Shown here: piece after piece, positions 11,360 to 22,029 of the stretch
How the letters are laid out: every line of letters starts with the position of its first letter
How positions within the stretch are numbered: the stretch's first letter is position 1
DNA from: Xestospongia bergquistia
Lineage: Eukaryota > Porifera > Demospongiae > Haplosclerida > Petrosiidae
Assembly: GCA_963965975.1 (NCBI GenBank)
Contig: OZ014414.1
Location: forward strand, 2,517,501-2,581,500
Direction: 5' to 3'
Length of the DNA: 64,000 bases
Made by a program: the position numbers and the translations under genes
Notes under the pieces: model-generated
Database searches by the model: none
Seen by the model: only the letters and a program-made list of their open reading frames with translations
What the model was told of the DNA's origin: nothing

Positions 11360-12490
11360 ATGATTGATATAATTATACATATACATTGTGGTTCAAATGA
11401 AACTGACAACACCATGACTCAAATTGTCATTTTTGTCCTCTTAATTAACATTTGTATTACTTCAGTATAATGAGTTGATTAAAGTTATTGGAGTAATCAA
11501 AGCTTTTGCATAACATTTATTAGATACTAGGTCAACCATAAATTCAAAATATATTAATAATTATTCATTGTGTTATTTGTGTATGCACTAAAGTTTTATT
11601 ATAATCACCTCAAATGTCCAAAAGAATAATCTACTCTTATGTAAATATTAAAGGTCAGAGTATTCTCCTATTTACTTCTTATCATATTCATTATTTCATG
11701 TGAAAGGTAATATAATACATCTGGTGTGCCTCTCATGGAAGCTATCACCAGATGTATCATATTATATTTCACATCATATCATAAACAATGAATATCTTTG
11801 ATATAACTGGTTGTAACATCAATGACCCACCCACTTTTACAAAATAGAACACACTACATAGATTGAGCTATGAGGATTCAGTCTCAAACAACTACTTGAT
11901 TAATGCAAGCATGTGCATCTGTGGATTTTAGTTAAATTTTTTGGCATTTTAATACCTCATTTGTGGGTAAGAGTGTGATTACAAATGAAAAGGTTTCTTC
12001 ACGTAATACAAAAAGTTTTACCATATGTTATTGAAAGCTTCAAGGGCTGGTTTCAGAAAAAATACAACTTTATTTTTGATGTAATGTTTATAAATAATAA
12101 TTGGTCAAAAAGAGGTTTAAAGTGGCTATTAATGTGACAGAATTCAAACATTCTGATTGGTTAGTCAAAAAGGGGTTTAAAGGCAAAGAATAGAGTTACT
12201 GCAGCAAAAAAGAACTTAAAATTCATCTTTTTAAAATTTTCTTTGCATTACTATAGCCACCATTATTAAAGCACCAGCTAAGTATTGGCAAAATCTTTGT
12301 TAATAACATTTTTTGATAACCATACTTACTTTATAACTTTTAAACAACATATATTAGATAGCACTTTGAGATTAATAAAATACTTCAGTGAATCATTCGT
12401 TGTTATCAAGAAAAAAGCTGAAAACATGTTCTCATTCATATATATGCCCTCATATACCCATAATGGTGGCATTATTTTATTGTAAGGTTA
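11360..12490. repeat. 1.1-kb tandem duplication, unit 2
   Basis: This is the partner of 10,140-11,285. A 40-bp internal segment (ggtcaaaaagaggtttaaa) is repeated within this unit near 12.1 kb. The plus-strand ORF at 12,285 is not conserved in unit 1 and looks spurious. Confidence 0.85.
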
Positions 12491-12749
12491 TAATTATTAG
12501 AAATATTGTCTAGTTGCTTGTAAATGCTCTATGTACCAGGTACACTTTCCTGCATTATGTGTCTAGGCACAAACTAAGTAGGGTCCACTTTACTGGACTA
12601 GTGCCATATGGTATTAATATTTGAAGATTTTAAACAGTGACGAGTTTAATACAACAAGTTTAGATGCAAATACCAGAATTATGATAAAAGTCCTTTACAT
12701 TCTATTTAAACCATGTCAATACATGGTAGACATGTATAGAGTAACTTCA

Positions 12750-13030
12750 ACAATAAAGGACATTATGTGCTAGTTTGGTAAAATTATGTCCTCTTTATTG
12801 ACCTATTATACCTTCATACAATAAGCAAGGTTCATAACACTAAACTCATAGATTTAAAACGTAAGTTAATAAATTATTTTACCTTATTGTTTCCAATGAC
12901 AACAGCACAAAAAATAGCAATAACAACTATCACAAAACGTGAACTTCAGCGAGTAGCAAGTATAGACTAAGTCGCAGCACGGCTCTTGTCTGAATGCTCA
13001 AATATATGCTGGCTACAAGTAATTTCGTGC
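12750..13030 (-). repeat. Dispersed upstream block, copy 2
   Basis: It resembles 9.64-9.87, 45.40-45.70 and 52.43-52.96 kb. Its left part (aaggacattatgtgctagtt) matches 44.60 kb. No intact minus-strand gene follows it directly; the next recognisable coding sequence downstream is the 2A-type gene. Confidence 0.5.
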
Positions 13031-13067
13031 AGTCAGCCCCTCCTCCATGATATTGAAATTAAGAAAA

Positions 13068-13220
13068 GGCTACGCGAGAGTCATTAACCTCGCCTGGCGT
13101 GGGCGTATAGCGAGGGTACTGTAGTCTGTCAGTGTGTGTGTGTGTGTGTTACCCGGGGCAAATGCTTTGAGCTGCTTTAACTCGGCAAACACGGCACTGG
13201 TAGTCACTAAACTACAGGCT
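13068..13220. mobile_element. GC-rich insertion flanked by ggctacgcgaga direct repeats
   Basis: About 140 bp of unusually GC-rich sequence (cgcctggcgtgggcg, a (TG)n run, acccggggc) lies between two copies of ggctacgcgaga inside the short repeat family. The paralogous loci at 10.0, 20.1 and 45.8 kb lack it, so it appears to be an insertion or an expansion by recombination. Confidence 0.45.
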
Positions 13221-13729
13221 ACGCGAGACTAACAATGTAAGTGGTCATGATCATTATTATGTCACCTTGAGAAAGGTCATTTACAACAAGCAAAAGCTAT
13301 ACTTATATCTGTACTATCATGATAATATTATGATAGATATATACTATATCATGCAGTTCAAAGGAAACTGACATTGTCTTGACCCAATTCATCAATTTTA
13401 GTTTGTCATATTAACAGATGTAGTAATTCAGTATAATCCCTTAGAGTAATCAAACCTTTAGTATAAGATATAACAGAGACTACGTCAACTGTAATGTTGT
13501 TTAATTTAAATAGTATTCAATGTTTATTCTCTAAGTACAGTAATAATATGAAATCTCATAAAATATATTATACATTGTGTATTTACCATATATATGAACA
13601 TTGTGTACAATTATATATTTTGCATATAGCTGCATATGTTCTTAACTGAAAATTAAAATTAAGTACATTTATACCATCCATACAGTAACAGAGTTTTAAA
13701 AAAATCAATCCATGCATATTTTAATATGA

Positions 13730-14950
13730 TAAACATGAAAACCAGTACCTTTGATGCTTATCAATACAACATGTACAAGGAGTCTTACAACAAATAAGGT
13801 GTTTGAAATCTTTATCTGGACGACAGAACTGTGGCTGAGTTTTGTCTGGACATTTTGTATAGTAAAAACACTCATAAGGACTTTTACAGTAGTCATATGA
13901 CTAAACTTGTCAATAATACTAACAATTCCAACTTAGATTGGATTCATGTATTGCATGACATTTGTTTAAAAAGCCACAATAACATACCTCCATATATTTA
14001 ACTGAATGAACTAAAAGAATGTAGCCATCATCATCAAATACATAATGTAATTGCATTGCAATAATGTGGATGGTCTTTTGAAGGAGGAAGTTCGAAGTTG
14101 AATAAACCTTTGTTATGTAGAAAGTAGGCCACTTATGCAGTAAAGACACCTCAAAGAAGTGGCTTCTCATCCCCATTTAAAATTAGAAGGTCAACATTGC
14201 ACAATTATACTGTCTCAAAACAATTTTTTATTTGAACCCCACATGACTAATACAAAATCAGGAATAAAAGTAACATTACACATGGTTTGTTTTGTAGAGC
14301 ATGCTCAGTAATGATATACTAAATATAGAATATACATGATTAAATATAGAACACAAACTAAATATAGATCATACATAAGCTTTACAATTATTCTACAAAC
14401 ATCATTACTATATTACTAAATTGAGCTTTCATAGTTTAAGTGTCTTCTGTGACAGGAAGGACAGAAGGGAGAAGATATACTTATTGTCTGGTAAAGAAGC
14501 CAAAATATTTCCATTAATTTAAGAAAATCTTGCAGTGTAAACTAAGGATAGAATCCTTGTGACAAATGTGAATTGGGTGATGACATCAAGTCTCTTCAAA
14601 TGTTCCTTCATCTTTTAGTTCTTCACGAGCAGCAAGATTGTAGAGAGAGATACCTTTTCTTCCAATCAATCGACAGCATCACCAAATATGATACTGATTA
14701 GACCAGAGAGCCTCTCAAAGAGTAGTCAGAACAATAATTATGAGGAACTACACATGAAATTAGGTTTCTTCCTCTCTTAATAATGATCTATTCCAAGCTG
14801 TTTGCCTTCTCAAGTAAAATTGTAAAGAATATACTGTATAATATGTAAGTTGAACCAGGAGCTCATAAGCTTTCCTCTTATTGTCAAGAATAGGGTCCTC
14901 ATTACAAGAAATCATTGTTCCCCAGTTGATATCTTGTATCTTGTATTGGC
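13730..14950 (-). pseudogene. Decayed ROCO/COR relative with C-terminal Cys-rich domain
   Basis: Reading the minus strand in shifting frames recovers pieces of the 3.97-6.1 kb protein in the right order. FERLSGLISIIFGDAVD near 14.69 kb matches the COR segment FNKLSDLISIFFADTIN. GVFTA and FNFELPPSKD...NAITLC near 14.05-14.15 kb match the C-terminal domain. A Cys-rich ECFYYTKCPDKTQPQFC near 13.83-13.88 kb matches YFYCTIPKC...HFC. Several stops and frame changes separate the pieces, so it is a pseudogene. The final stretch ends CTCCIDKHQ and a gtactgg donor at the same point as the other copies. No Walker A motif was found upstream. Confidence 0.65.
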
Positions 14951-17000
14951 TGAGTATATGGAGAGATTAATAAATGAGTGGATCAACAAAGATCAATTGA
15001 AAAATAAAGGTTGGATACATTAATCAATGTTTGGATGAAGAGAGATAGAGTTTATAATAGAATACTAAATGATATATATCTATAACATGTACATTCTAAC
15101 AGGTGAGTTCATATGTTTTTCAACACATAACTTGTAAATATAACATGTTTGCTTGACTTGCTATATTGGATACAATGAATAGGATTCTAAATCTTATATC
15201 ACAAAGATTATTAACCTATAAAAAAATGAAAAATGTGATTAAAACTGCTTTATAGAACATGTTACAGAAAATAGTTTTTAAATAATAAATTAATGAATTT
15301 TTTATTAGAATACTTATCAAAACTAGCTACAAGAAACAGTTCTTTAACTGATTATGTACCTGTTTTGAGAGAGAAATATTAGTTTCATTGAAGTTAACAG
15401 AGTTTAAGATGAGATCAGTTCTCACTCTTTGAGTGTTGATACTAAAGATTTTGTTGATCATTCTGTTCTTGCCATATATAAGAAGTCCACTGACTTTGTT
15501 ACCTTAATATATCATGTTATTGTGTCATAAATGTGTAAACAAAAGTTTGGAGTACTGTTCACACTTATGAAGTGTGCTCAAGACACCAAGTTGCTAGCAA
15601 GTGTGAGTAGCAATGGGACACCAATGGTGTGCTGTCATGTAAGTGTACAATGTACACTAATGTTTTTACAGTGTACAAGTACTTATTATTACAATTAACA
15701 GGATGCTGCTTTAGACTTGATTAACAATCATACACATACCTGCACTATTATAATTTTGTGCATTGCTATGTTTAGAATCTTTATCATCATATTTAGAGGC
15801 AAGTAACTGTACTACCTGTCAGTTTATGTGAACAAAGTCTTTGTTTAGCTTGTTTAGATGATTTAGGATAACATTTTTTGATATTCTGCTAGAATTTCTT
15901 TGTTTGGATGTACTAGAAGAAACACTGTTAAGCATGGGCACAATAGTACCTGTCAGGATTTTACATGAATCTAGTGCTGTTTAGTAACAGGAAAACCTTA
16001 TTATTAATTATATTCATAACTTCATTGACTGCTGGCCATGACCTACAAGTATGTTGTAACTGGCAGGATATGTAAAACAAGTTCATATTAACTTAAATTT
16101 TTTGAGGGAAATTTCATTTCATAATAAGCATGTTAAATTACATGAAGACATTTCTGTTTTACTATTTATCCATCTTTCAACAATATAATTATGTATTGTT
16201 AAAACTTTTAGACACATTTCATTACAGAAACAACACTGACCACTTCTAAAATACTGTTAGTATCCCAACACCCTTGCATTTAATATGAGTGAATTAAGAG
16301 AAGCCATACTTGTTAGCTCATAAAATGGCTCTTAGATAGTAATCCATACAACTTCAACCATGGCCGCTTAATTTTAATTAGAATATAGACTTCAGTTAGA
16401 CATTTGTAAGAGGAACTGGTAACTCAATCACCAGTGCTCATGGTCTAGAATAACTGTCTTGTTATAATTGAAAAAAATGGGCGACAAATACTCAGATTGG
16501 ACTGGAAGGAGACAGAAGCAGTTTATACTAGTAAGTCAGACTTAGATACCTTATTAGAATATATCCAATTGTAGTCAAGTCTGAACTAGTTTAATTCATT
16601 GCACAGTAGTGGCATAACCTATGGATCCTTAAGCAACAACTAGGAAATTCTAGTTCTTAGTTTAAAATAGTATTATCAATCACAAACGTTCACTCTGTCA
16701 TCCACCTTATAATGGCCAACAGTCCTAACTAACAAAGAAGGATTGCAAAAGCTCATTGGATCCTTAGAGACTGTAAAAATTCTTATCTTATTATATATTT
16801 TATTACATATTTTATAACACCACTAAAGCCTCTTGCTTTTAATAATGGAAGGAATGTGGAGTTGACAACAGCTGTGTTTCTCTAGTTTTAACAATTTCTG
16901 TTGCATCCATGTAAAATTATTTGACTTACATCCTTTGCTAACAATATTACAATATTAAGTAATCCATTATCACCTACACAAGTACATACTATACTGATTT
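14950..17000. other. No gene recognised
   Basis: AT-rich DNA with no ORF or splice-bounded exon that I could support on either strand. Confidence 0.5.
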
Positions 17001-17003
17001 CAT

Positions 17004-17015
17004 ATATACATATAT

Positions 17016-17060
<45 letters not shown>

Positions 17061-17096
17061 TGTATATATATATATATATAATTATATATATATATT
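17004..17096. repeat. (AT)n / (TATATACA)n microsatellite
   Basis: A run of about 90 bp of at/ta with scattered ac/tg. It accounts for the Tyr/Ile run at the end of a spurious minus-strand ORF. Confidence 0.9.
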
Positions 17097-17421
17097 ATTT
17101 TACTTCTGCAGTTAGCCATACTCCTGGCTGTAAGGTGTTGTATGGTGCCTTGATCTCTTTCCAGTCCTTTATTCACATATATAGAATGAATTCTTTGCAA
17201 TGCACTTACTATTTTCTTGTCTTCATTAACAACAACTAGTGAACTCTGATAGAAATATTCTAAGCATATTTTAATAATAGACTTGACTTCTTTCCATGAT
17301 AAAATTGGTGGATGATCAATCACTTTTAATACAGTCTATATAAATTTAATTAGCATAATGAATTACAATATGTATTATGTCATATGCATGCTAACCTCAG
17401 ACTCATCTGACTTGTATATAG

Positions 17422-18735
17422 CTAGACATACATTTCTCTAAGAGGCAACCATAATGATGGATTGTTTTCATTATCTTTACTCACTGAAATGTAGTCTATA
17501 TTTCCATTGCAATCGTAGTTAGTAGTTATGTTATTATCATCATATTCAATCCATTCTCCACCTGGTGTTTTCACTAATGCAGTGTCTATTGTGTTTGTTT
17601 TAATGTAGGTATCTTATAGCTGTATAATAACTTACAATGACCTGTATCTACAGATGTTGAATGTCCATGATGAACCTACACACCAACAGGACTAAAAGGA
17701 AACTTTCATTATAATCAGTACTAACAGCTATTCCAAGTAATCTGTACATTCTTGAGGTGTAATCATGTCTTGTAGTTTTTTCAATTGTAATTGTTCTATT
17801 AGATATAATATCAGATGGATTACATTGCCTGGATCTTACTCTTGTAGCAAGAATGTCTTGTTTGATTTTTTACTTGAATGTGTCTTTGAGAAATGCCTGT
17901 TATCTGTTCATCTGGTAATGAAGCAACATTTGTACTAACAGTCATTAGACGTTCATTGCAAGGTATGCATCTGGAAGCTTATTATGGCATTATTGTCCAC
18001 AATATATAGCTTACAAATGATGGGATGTTTCATCTGAGTAGCAAGATATTTTTTTCCACCACAATTCTGATATGTGGTTTCCTTTTTGTCCAACTACTGA
18101 AAATAATAGTATTTTTGTGTACTCTTCTCCAACATATATCTAATTGTTAATATAAACAACACAGTGATCATCACCATAACAGACCTCCTTGCAGATAGGA
18201 TATTGTTTCTCGGTGATTGTATATATATTAAACAGTTTATGTTTATTAGACAAACAAACATCTTACTTGATTAGAGTTGTACATTGGTTAAATCTCCATT
18301 GCCTGCATTGATTGAACACTAACGGCATCAACAAATATTTTTATTCCTTCTATTACATCATTCTGGCGACCAAAGTCTATGTGTGTTGATATCATCAATG
18401 AATATCAAATTACATAAATTATATTATATTGCTTAGTTCTAGAAACAAATGAATACTGTTATCATCTGTGAATTAACAACGTAATTTTCTACTACTCACT
18501 CAATGTTTAAGTATTCTTTTTGTACTGGTATTAATTACACTCATGGTATACCTATTAAAATAATTCATCAACGTTTAAAAGTTTGGGGTTTATATTTACC
18601 ACAAGGATGTTTTGCCAGGGGGGTTACATGCAATAACTGGAGGACACAGTTTATCCAACATAGGTTGCTGGTTTGATTTCTAAAACCCTTGTTGGGTGTA
18701 TAGCACAACTCCAATGGTGCTGCAGTCTTATAGAT
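17422..18735 (-). CDS. USP-family (C19) deubiquitinase, multi-exon, short introns
   Basis: USPs cleave ubiquitin from proteins. The Cys box is in exon 18,600-18,735 (GFRNQTSNLCWINCVLQLL; catalytic Cys in NLCW). A QNDVIEGIKIFVDAV segment near 18.33 kb fits the QxDxxE motif. Exon 18,015-18,096 (ELWWKKISCYSDETSHH) splices in phase 2 to 17,874-17,970 (CIPCNERLMTVS), giving paired Cys as in a USP zinc-finger region. YRLLGIA, ending at 17,726 before a 50-bp intron, joins exon 17,636-17,675 (VHHGHSTSVDTGH), then exon 17,422-17,585 (TALVKTPGGEWIEYDD), to give the His box HHGHSTSVDTGHYTALVK and the Asp/Asn box. The stop is at 17,422. The end of the gene splices cleanly. Boundaries from 17,726 to 17,874 and 18,100 to 18,600 are unresolved, so it may be intact or slightly damaged. 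Any N-terminal exon before 18,735 is unknown. Confidence 0.7.
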
Positions 18736-18873
18736 CTGTCATAAACAAAGATCTTGTCAAAGGTAAGTGTTTATTAACTCACAGGTCTTGATGGTAACAA
18801 ACAAGGTTGAAAGAAGTTATAATGACATCTTCATCCTCATTATTGTATTCATCACCCCTAGAGGTTATCTATC

Positions 18874-19572
18874 GTTAGTTGTTTTGATATGGGTGTGTCT
18901 TTCCTGCCCAGCAATAAGGGCCATTTGTTCATTTTTTAGTACATTTCCCCTTATTGCTAGCTTTTGAGACTTTAAATGTGAACAACAATGTCATATTGAA
19001 AAGCATCAGGTTAGTGCAAATACTACTGTTAGTTGCTTTGATGTGGGTGTGTCTTTCCCACCCAGTAATAAGACCATTTGTTCATTTTTAGTACATTTCT
19101 TCTTGTTACTGGGTATTGAGACTTGGAATGTGAACGACAATATGATATTCAAGTGTGTCAAGTTAGTACAAATACTATCGTCAGTTATTTTGATATGGGT
19201 GTGTCTTTCCCACCCAGCAATAAGACCTTTTTTCATTTTTTGCTACATTTCCTCTTATTGCTGGCTTTTGAGACTTTAAATGTGAACAACGATATCATAT
19301 TGAAAAGTGTCAGGTTAGTGCAAATACTATTGTTAGTTGTTTGATGTGGTTGTGTCTTTCCTACCCAGCAATATGGCCATTTGTTCATTTTAGTACATTT
19401 CCTCTTATTGCTGGCTATTGAGACTTTCAATGTGAACGGCAATATGATATTCAAGGGTGTCAATTAGTACTAATTTTATTGTCAGTTGTTTTGATTTCGA
19501 TGTGTCTTTCCCACCAAGCAATAAAACCATTTGTTCATTTTAGTACATTTCCTCTTATTGCTGGCTATCAAG
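18874..19572. repeat. Tandem repeat, about 152-bp unit, 4.6 copies
   Basis: Units begin near 18,874, 19,028, 19,180, 19,332 and 19,481 with gttagttgttttgat-type sequence, and contain ggtgtgtctttcc and ttgttcatttt. They generate overlapping short ORFs on both strands, which I regard as spurious. The array lies just upstream of the USP gene on the minus strand. Confidence 0.85.
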
Positions 19573-20089
19573 TCTATTTTTTTGTGTACAGCTGTAATGA
19601 TGTATACTAAGAAGTCACATTGAATGACGTTGTCACCTTGTATATGACAAGCCATTTTAATTTTATGTTTGCACATAAGAATGTGAAACTTGTCATTAAA
19701 CTACCATTTTTAACTCAGTAATAAAATTCATGTAAATGCAACTTTTTTTAGATTTGTATGCGAAACAATCTAGTGTAATTATCGACAACCAGTGACTGCA
19801 GTGCTAGTTTCTTGATTATTATTTATACTGACAATTTTATGCTAAAAATTATGTTTGTAAGAAAATCTGAATCATTTATAGTACGTTAACTAAAACAGAT
19901 GGAATGTTCTGTCCTACACACAATTTTGTTTTAGTATACAACAACTGCAGCTCCACCCTATTTTAAATATTTGAAATCACAAATATTTAATAAGGCGAGG
20001 TTCTCTCCTCTATATACATATTAGTTTTATTGACCTAAATGCTAAATCAAAAGAAACTTGTAATACTTTAAATAGCCATAAGTTGTCCC

Positions 20090-20153
20090 GCATAGCCAGT
20101 CTGGCCCAGCCTCTCACACTGCTAATTGCAAATAAAGGACTGGCTACGCGAGA
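20090..20153. mobile_element. Short MITE-like repeat, best copy
   Basis: About 65 bp between gcatagccagtc and gactggctacgc, which are inverted complements. Copies are at 10.0, 13.0 and 45.8 kb, always in the same larger flank repeat, so they may have spread by duplication rather than by transposition. Confidence 0.5.
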
Positions 20154-21289
20154 CTACTTACAGTCTAAGTGGTTATGTCATTATTATGTTGCCTTGACAA
20201 AGGTCATTTGCAGCAAGTAAAAGTTAATATAATAGTATACCTTCATATACTATCATGTTAATGTTATGATATATATATACCTATATCATGTCGTTTTAAA
20301 GAAACTGACATTGATGCTTGTAATGATAACAGACTCCGTATAATCAGTTGACTAAAATCTTTATATAGAAGCTAGGTCAACCATACATTCAAAATTTAAT
20401 AATACTTCATTGTTTTATGTTTTATTTGTGTATTTACTAAAGTTTCCTACAAATGACCTCAAATAAAAAAGGCATATATCAGTTTTTCTCTATAAATTTA
20501 CCAACAAAAGACTGTATTTAGATTGTTAGGTTACAAACACTGTGTGGACCAGACTGGTATAAAACCATACCACTTTCTTTCTTCCTCCTCATTTTATTGG
20601 TAATATATACTTATTACTGATAATAAATATGTTAATATATTCACAGATTAAGAGAATAGTTTGGTTAATGGAACAAAATTGTAGAGAACTATATTATAAA
20701 TGTTGTTGTTAGACACATAAAGTGTACATGTATAACAAATTAATAATTTTAATAAAATTCTGACTTTAACAAGTCTATACATTTTTGATAAAACTATGTA
20801 ATATGTATACACATTTCATGGTATGATAATTTAGCTTTAGTAAAAGATATAAACAACGGAGTGACTTAGTGATTTTGTTATATTACACAAACTCCACATG
20901 GTCATGCTCAGGCAACACTAATTATGATTTGTAATATAATAATTGTTTGTCACAAAATGTGCAACACTAGGGAATATGACAGTCTTCATTAGAACTTATA
21001 ATATATCATCCTGTCCTATTCTTTTCCATCAGGAAAATAGACAACGTTCAGTCAACAGAACAAAAACTACAATTATTTAAATAATTTAAGTCTTATATTA
21101 ACAATATTGCTATTATTCATTAAAGATTTGTTATTTTATAAAGTTGTATAAACACTTCTTCTTGGTTCCCTACTTGAAATGTTCATAATCAAAACTTCAC
21201 AATTAATCATCAAAGTATATACAATGTAGCATGTACAAGAGTTTTCATCATGTAATTAAAATAAGCAAAGTTCAATTATATTTTACTGT

Positions 21290-21394
21290 AGGTCCAGTTA
21301 TTCTCGCAGATGTGTGTCATACATCTGGTTAACATTTGCTTTTTTATTAACAACTGAACTCTCAATAGCAGTAACCACTGTCTTCTAGGTAGCT
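21290..21394 (-). pseudogene. 3' remnant of a Death-domain exon
   Basis: The minus strand aligns with the end of the Death exon at 1.17 kb. PAT-stop-KTVVTAIESSVVNKKA corresponds to PVTWKTVVDALEGPIVNNKA. The core Trp codon TGG is TAG here, and the helices before it are missing. A MITE (21,401-21,751) sits exactly at the break. It cannot encode a folded Death domain. Confidence 0.75.
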
Positions 21395-21400
21395 GGTAAT

Positions 21401-21751
21401 TACAGAAGCTGAAAGGGGCCATCCATTTCTACTTCATAATTTCATATTTTGCTTTGAAGTCTTTCGAAAATATCTAATTCTATTTTGCAGCTTCCCCAAA
21501 CAATTCTAATTCCAATTCTATTTTCTATCCTTCGATGGAATATTTAACAACTAAAATTCTATAACCCCAACCTAACTGGAAACATGTCTCTTTGCTCCAT
21601 TCTAAGAGACGACTCGCGGTGCTCATTTCACTTCATTGAGCAATGGAAAATAGAATTGGAATTGAAATATTTTTATTGGAATATTTGGAAAATTTCAAAG
21701 CAGAATATGAAATTATGAACTAGAATTGAATGTCCACCTTCGGCTTCTGTA
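21401..21751. mobile_element. MITE family 1, complete copy (351 bp)
   Basis: The ends are tacagaagctga and tcggcttctgta, with inverted arms extending at least 60 bp (cataatttcatatt in both). It is flanked by GGTAAT direct repeats at 21,395-21,400 and 21,752-21,757. There is no ORF for a transposase. Copies are at 27,467-27,760 and, truncated, near 31,272-31,437. Confidence 0.85.
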
Positions 21752-22029
21752 GGTAATAGCTGATACTACATGGTAGCAAAAACAAATATAAAGAGATTTA
21801 CCTAAAAGAATTACGTATCTAGAAAACTATTAAATACACTTCATATTATGTGGTTTATATTCAGTCATTTCATAGAGAATATCTAATAACCATCAAAAGA
21901 CTCCTAGGATTCCTAATTTGGTAGGCATCCTGTATATAACAGTGATTGTGCAGCAATGGTGTGTACTCATAATTTTATGCTTGTTAGTAATCTCTTTTAG
22001 AGATATTGGTCACTATTGTTCACACATGT

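Larger units (their letters stand above)
20440..22020. repeat. Segmental duplication block B (partner of 280-1,920)
   Basis: Collinear with block A but lacking about 370 bp that in A hold the 5' part of the Death exon and adjoining intron. It carries a MITE at 21,401-21,751. Confidence 0.75.

Noticed and set aside
13090-13215. Possible tRNA or structured RNA in the GC-rich insert
   Set aside because: No cloverleaf or conserved tRNA boxes could be fitted.
17000-17323. 107-codon minus ORF
   Set aside because: Its C-terminal third is the AT microsatellite and it lies beyond the USP stop; no domain seen.
19006-19676. Overlapping short ORFs on both strands
   Set aside because: They are produced by the 152-bp tandem repeat; unit lengths vary by one to three bases so the frame is not kept.
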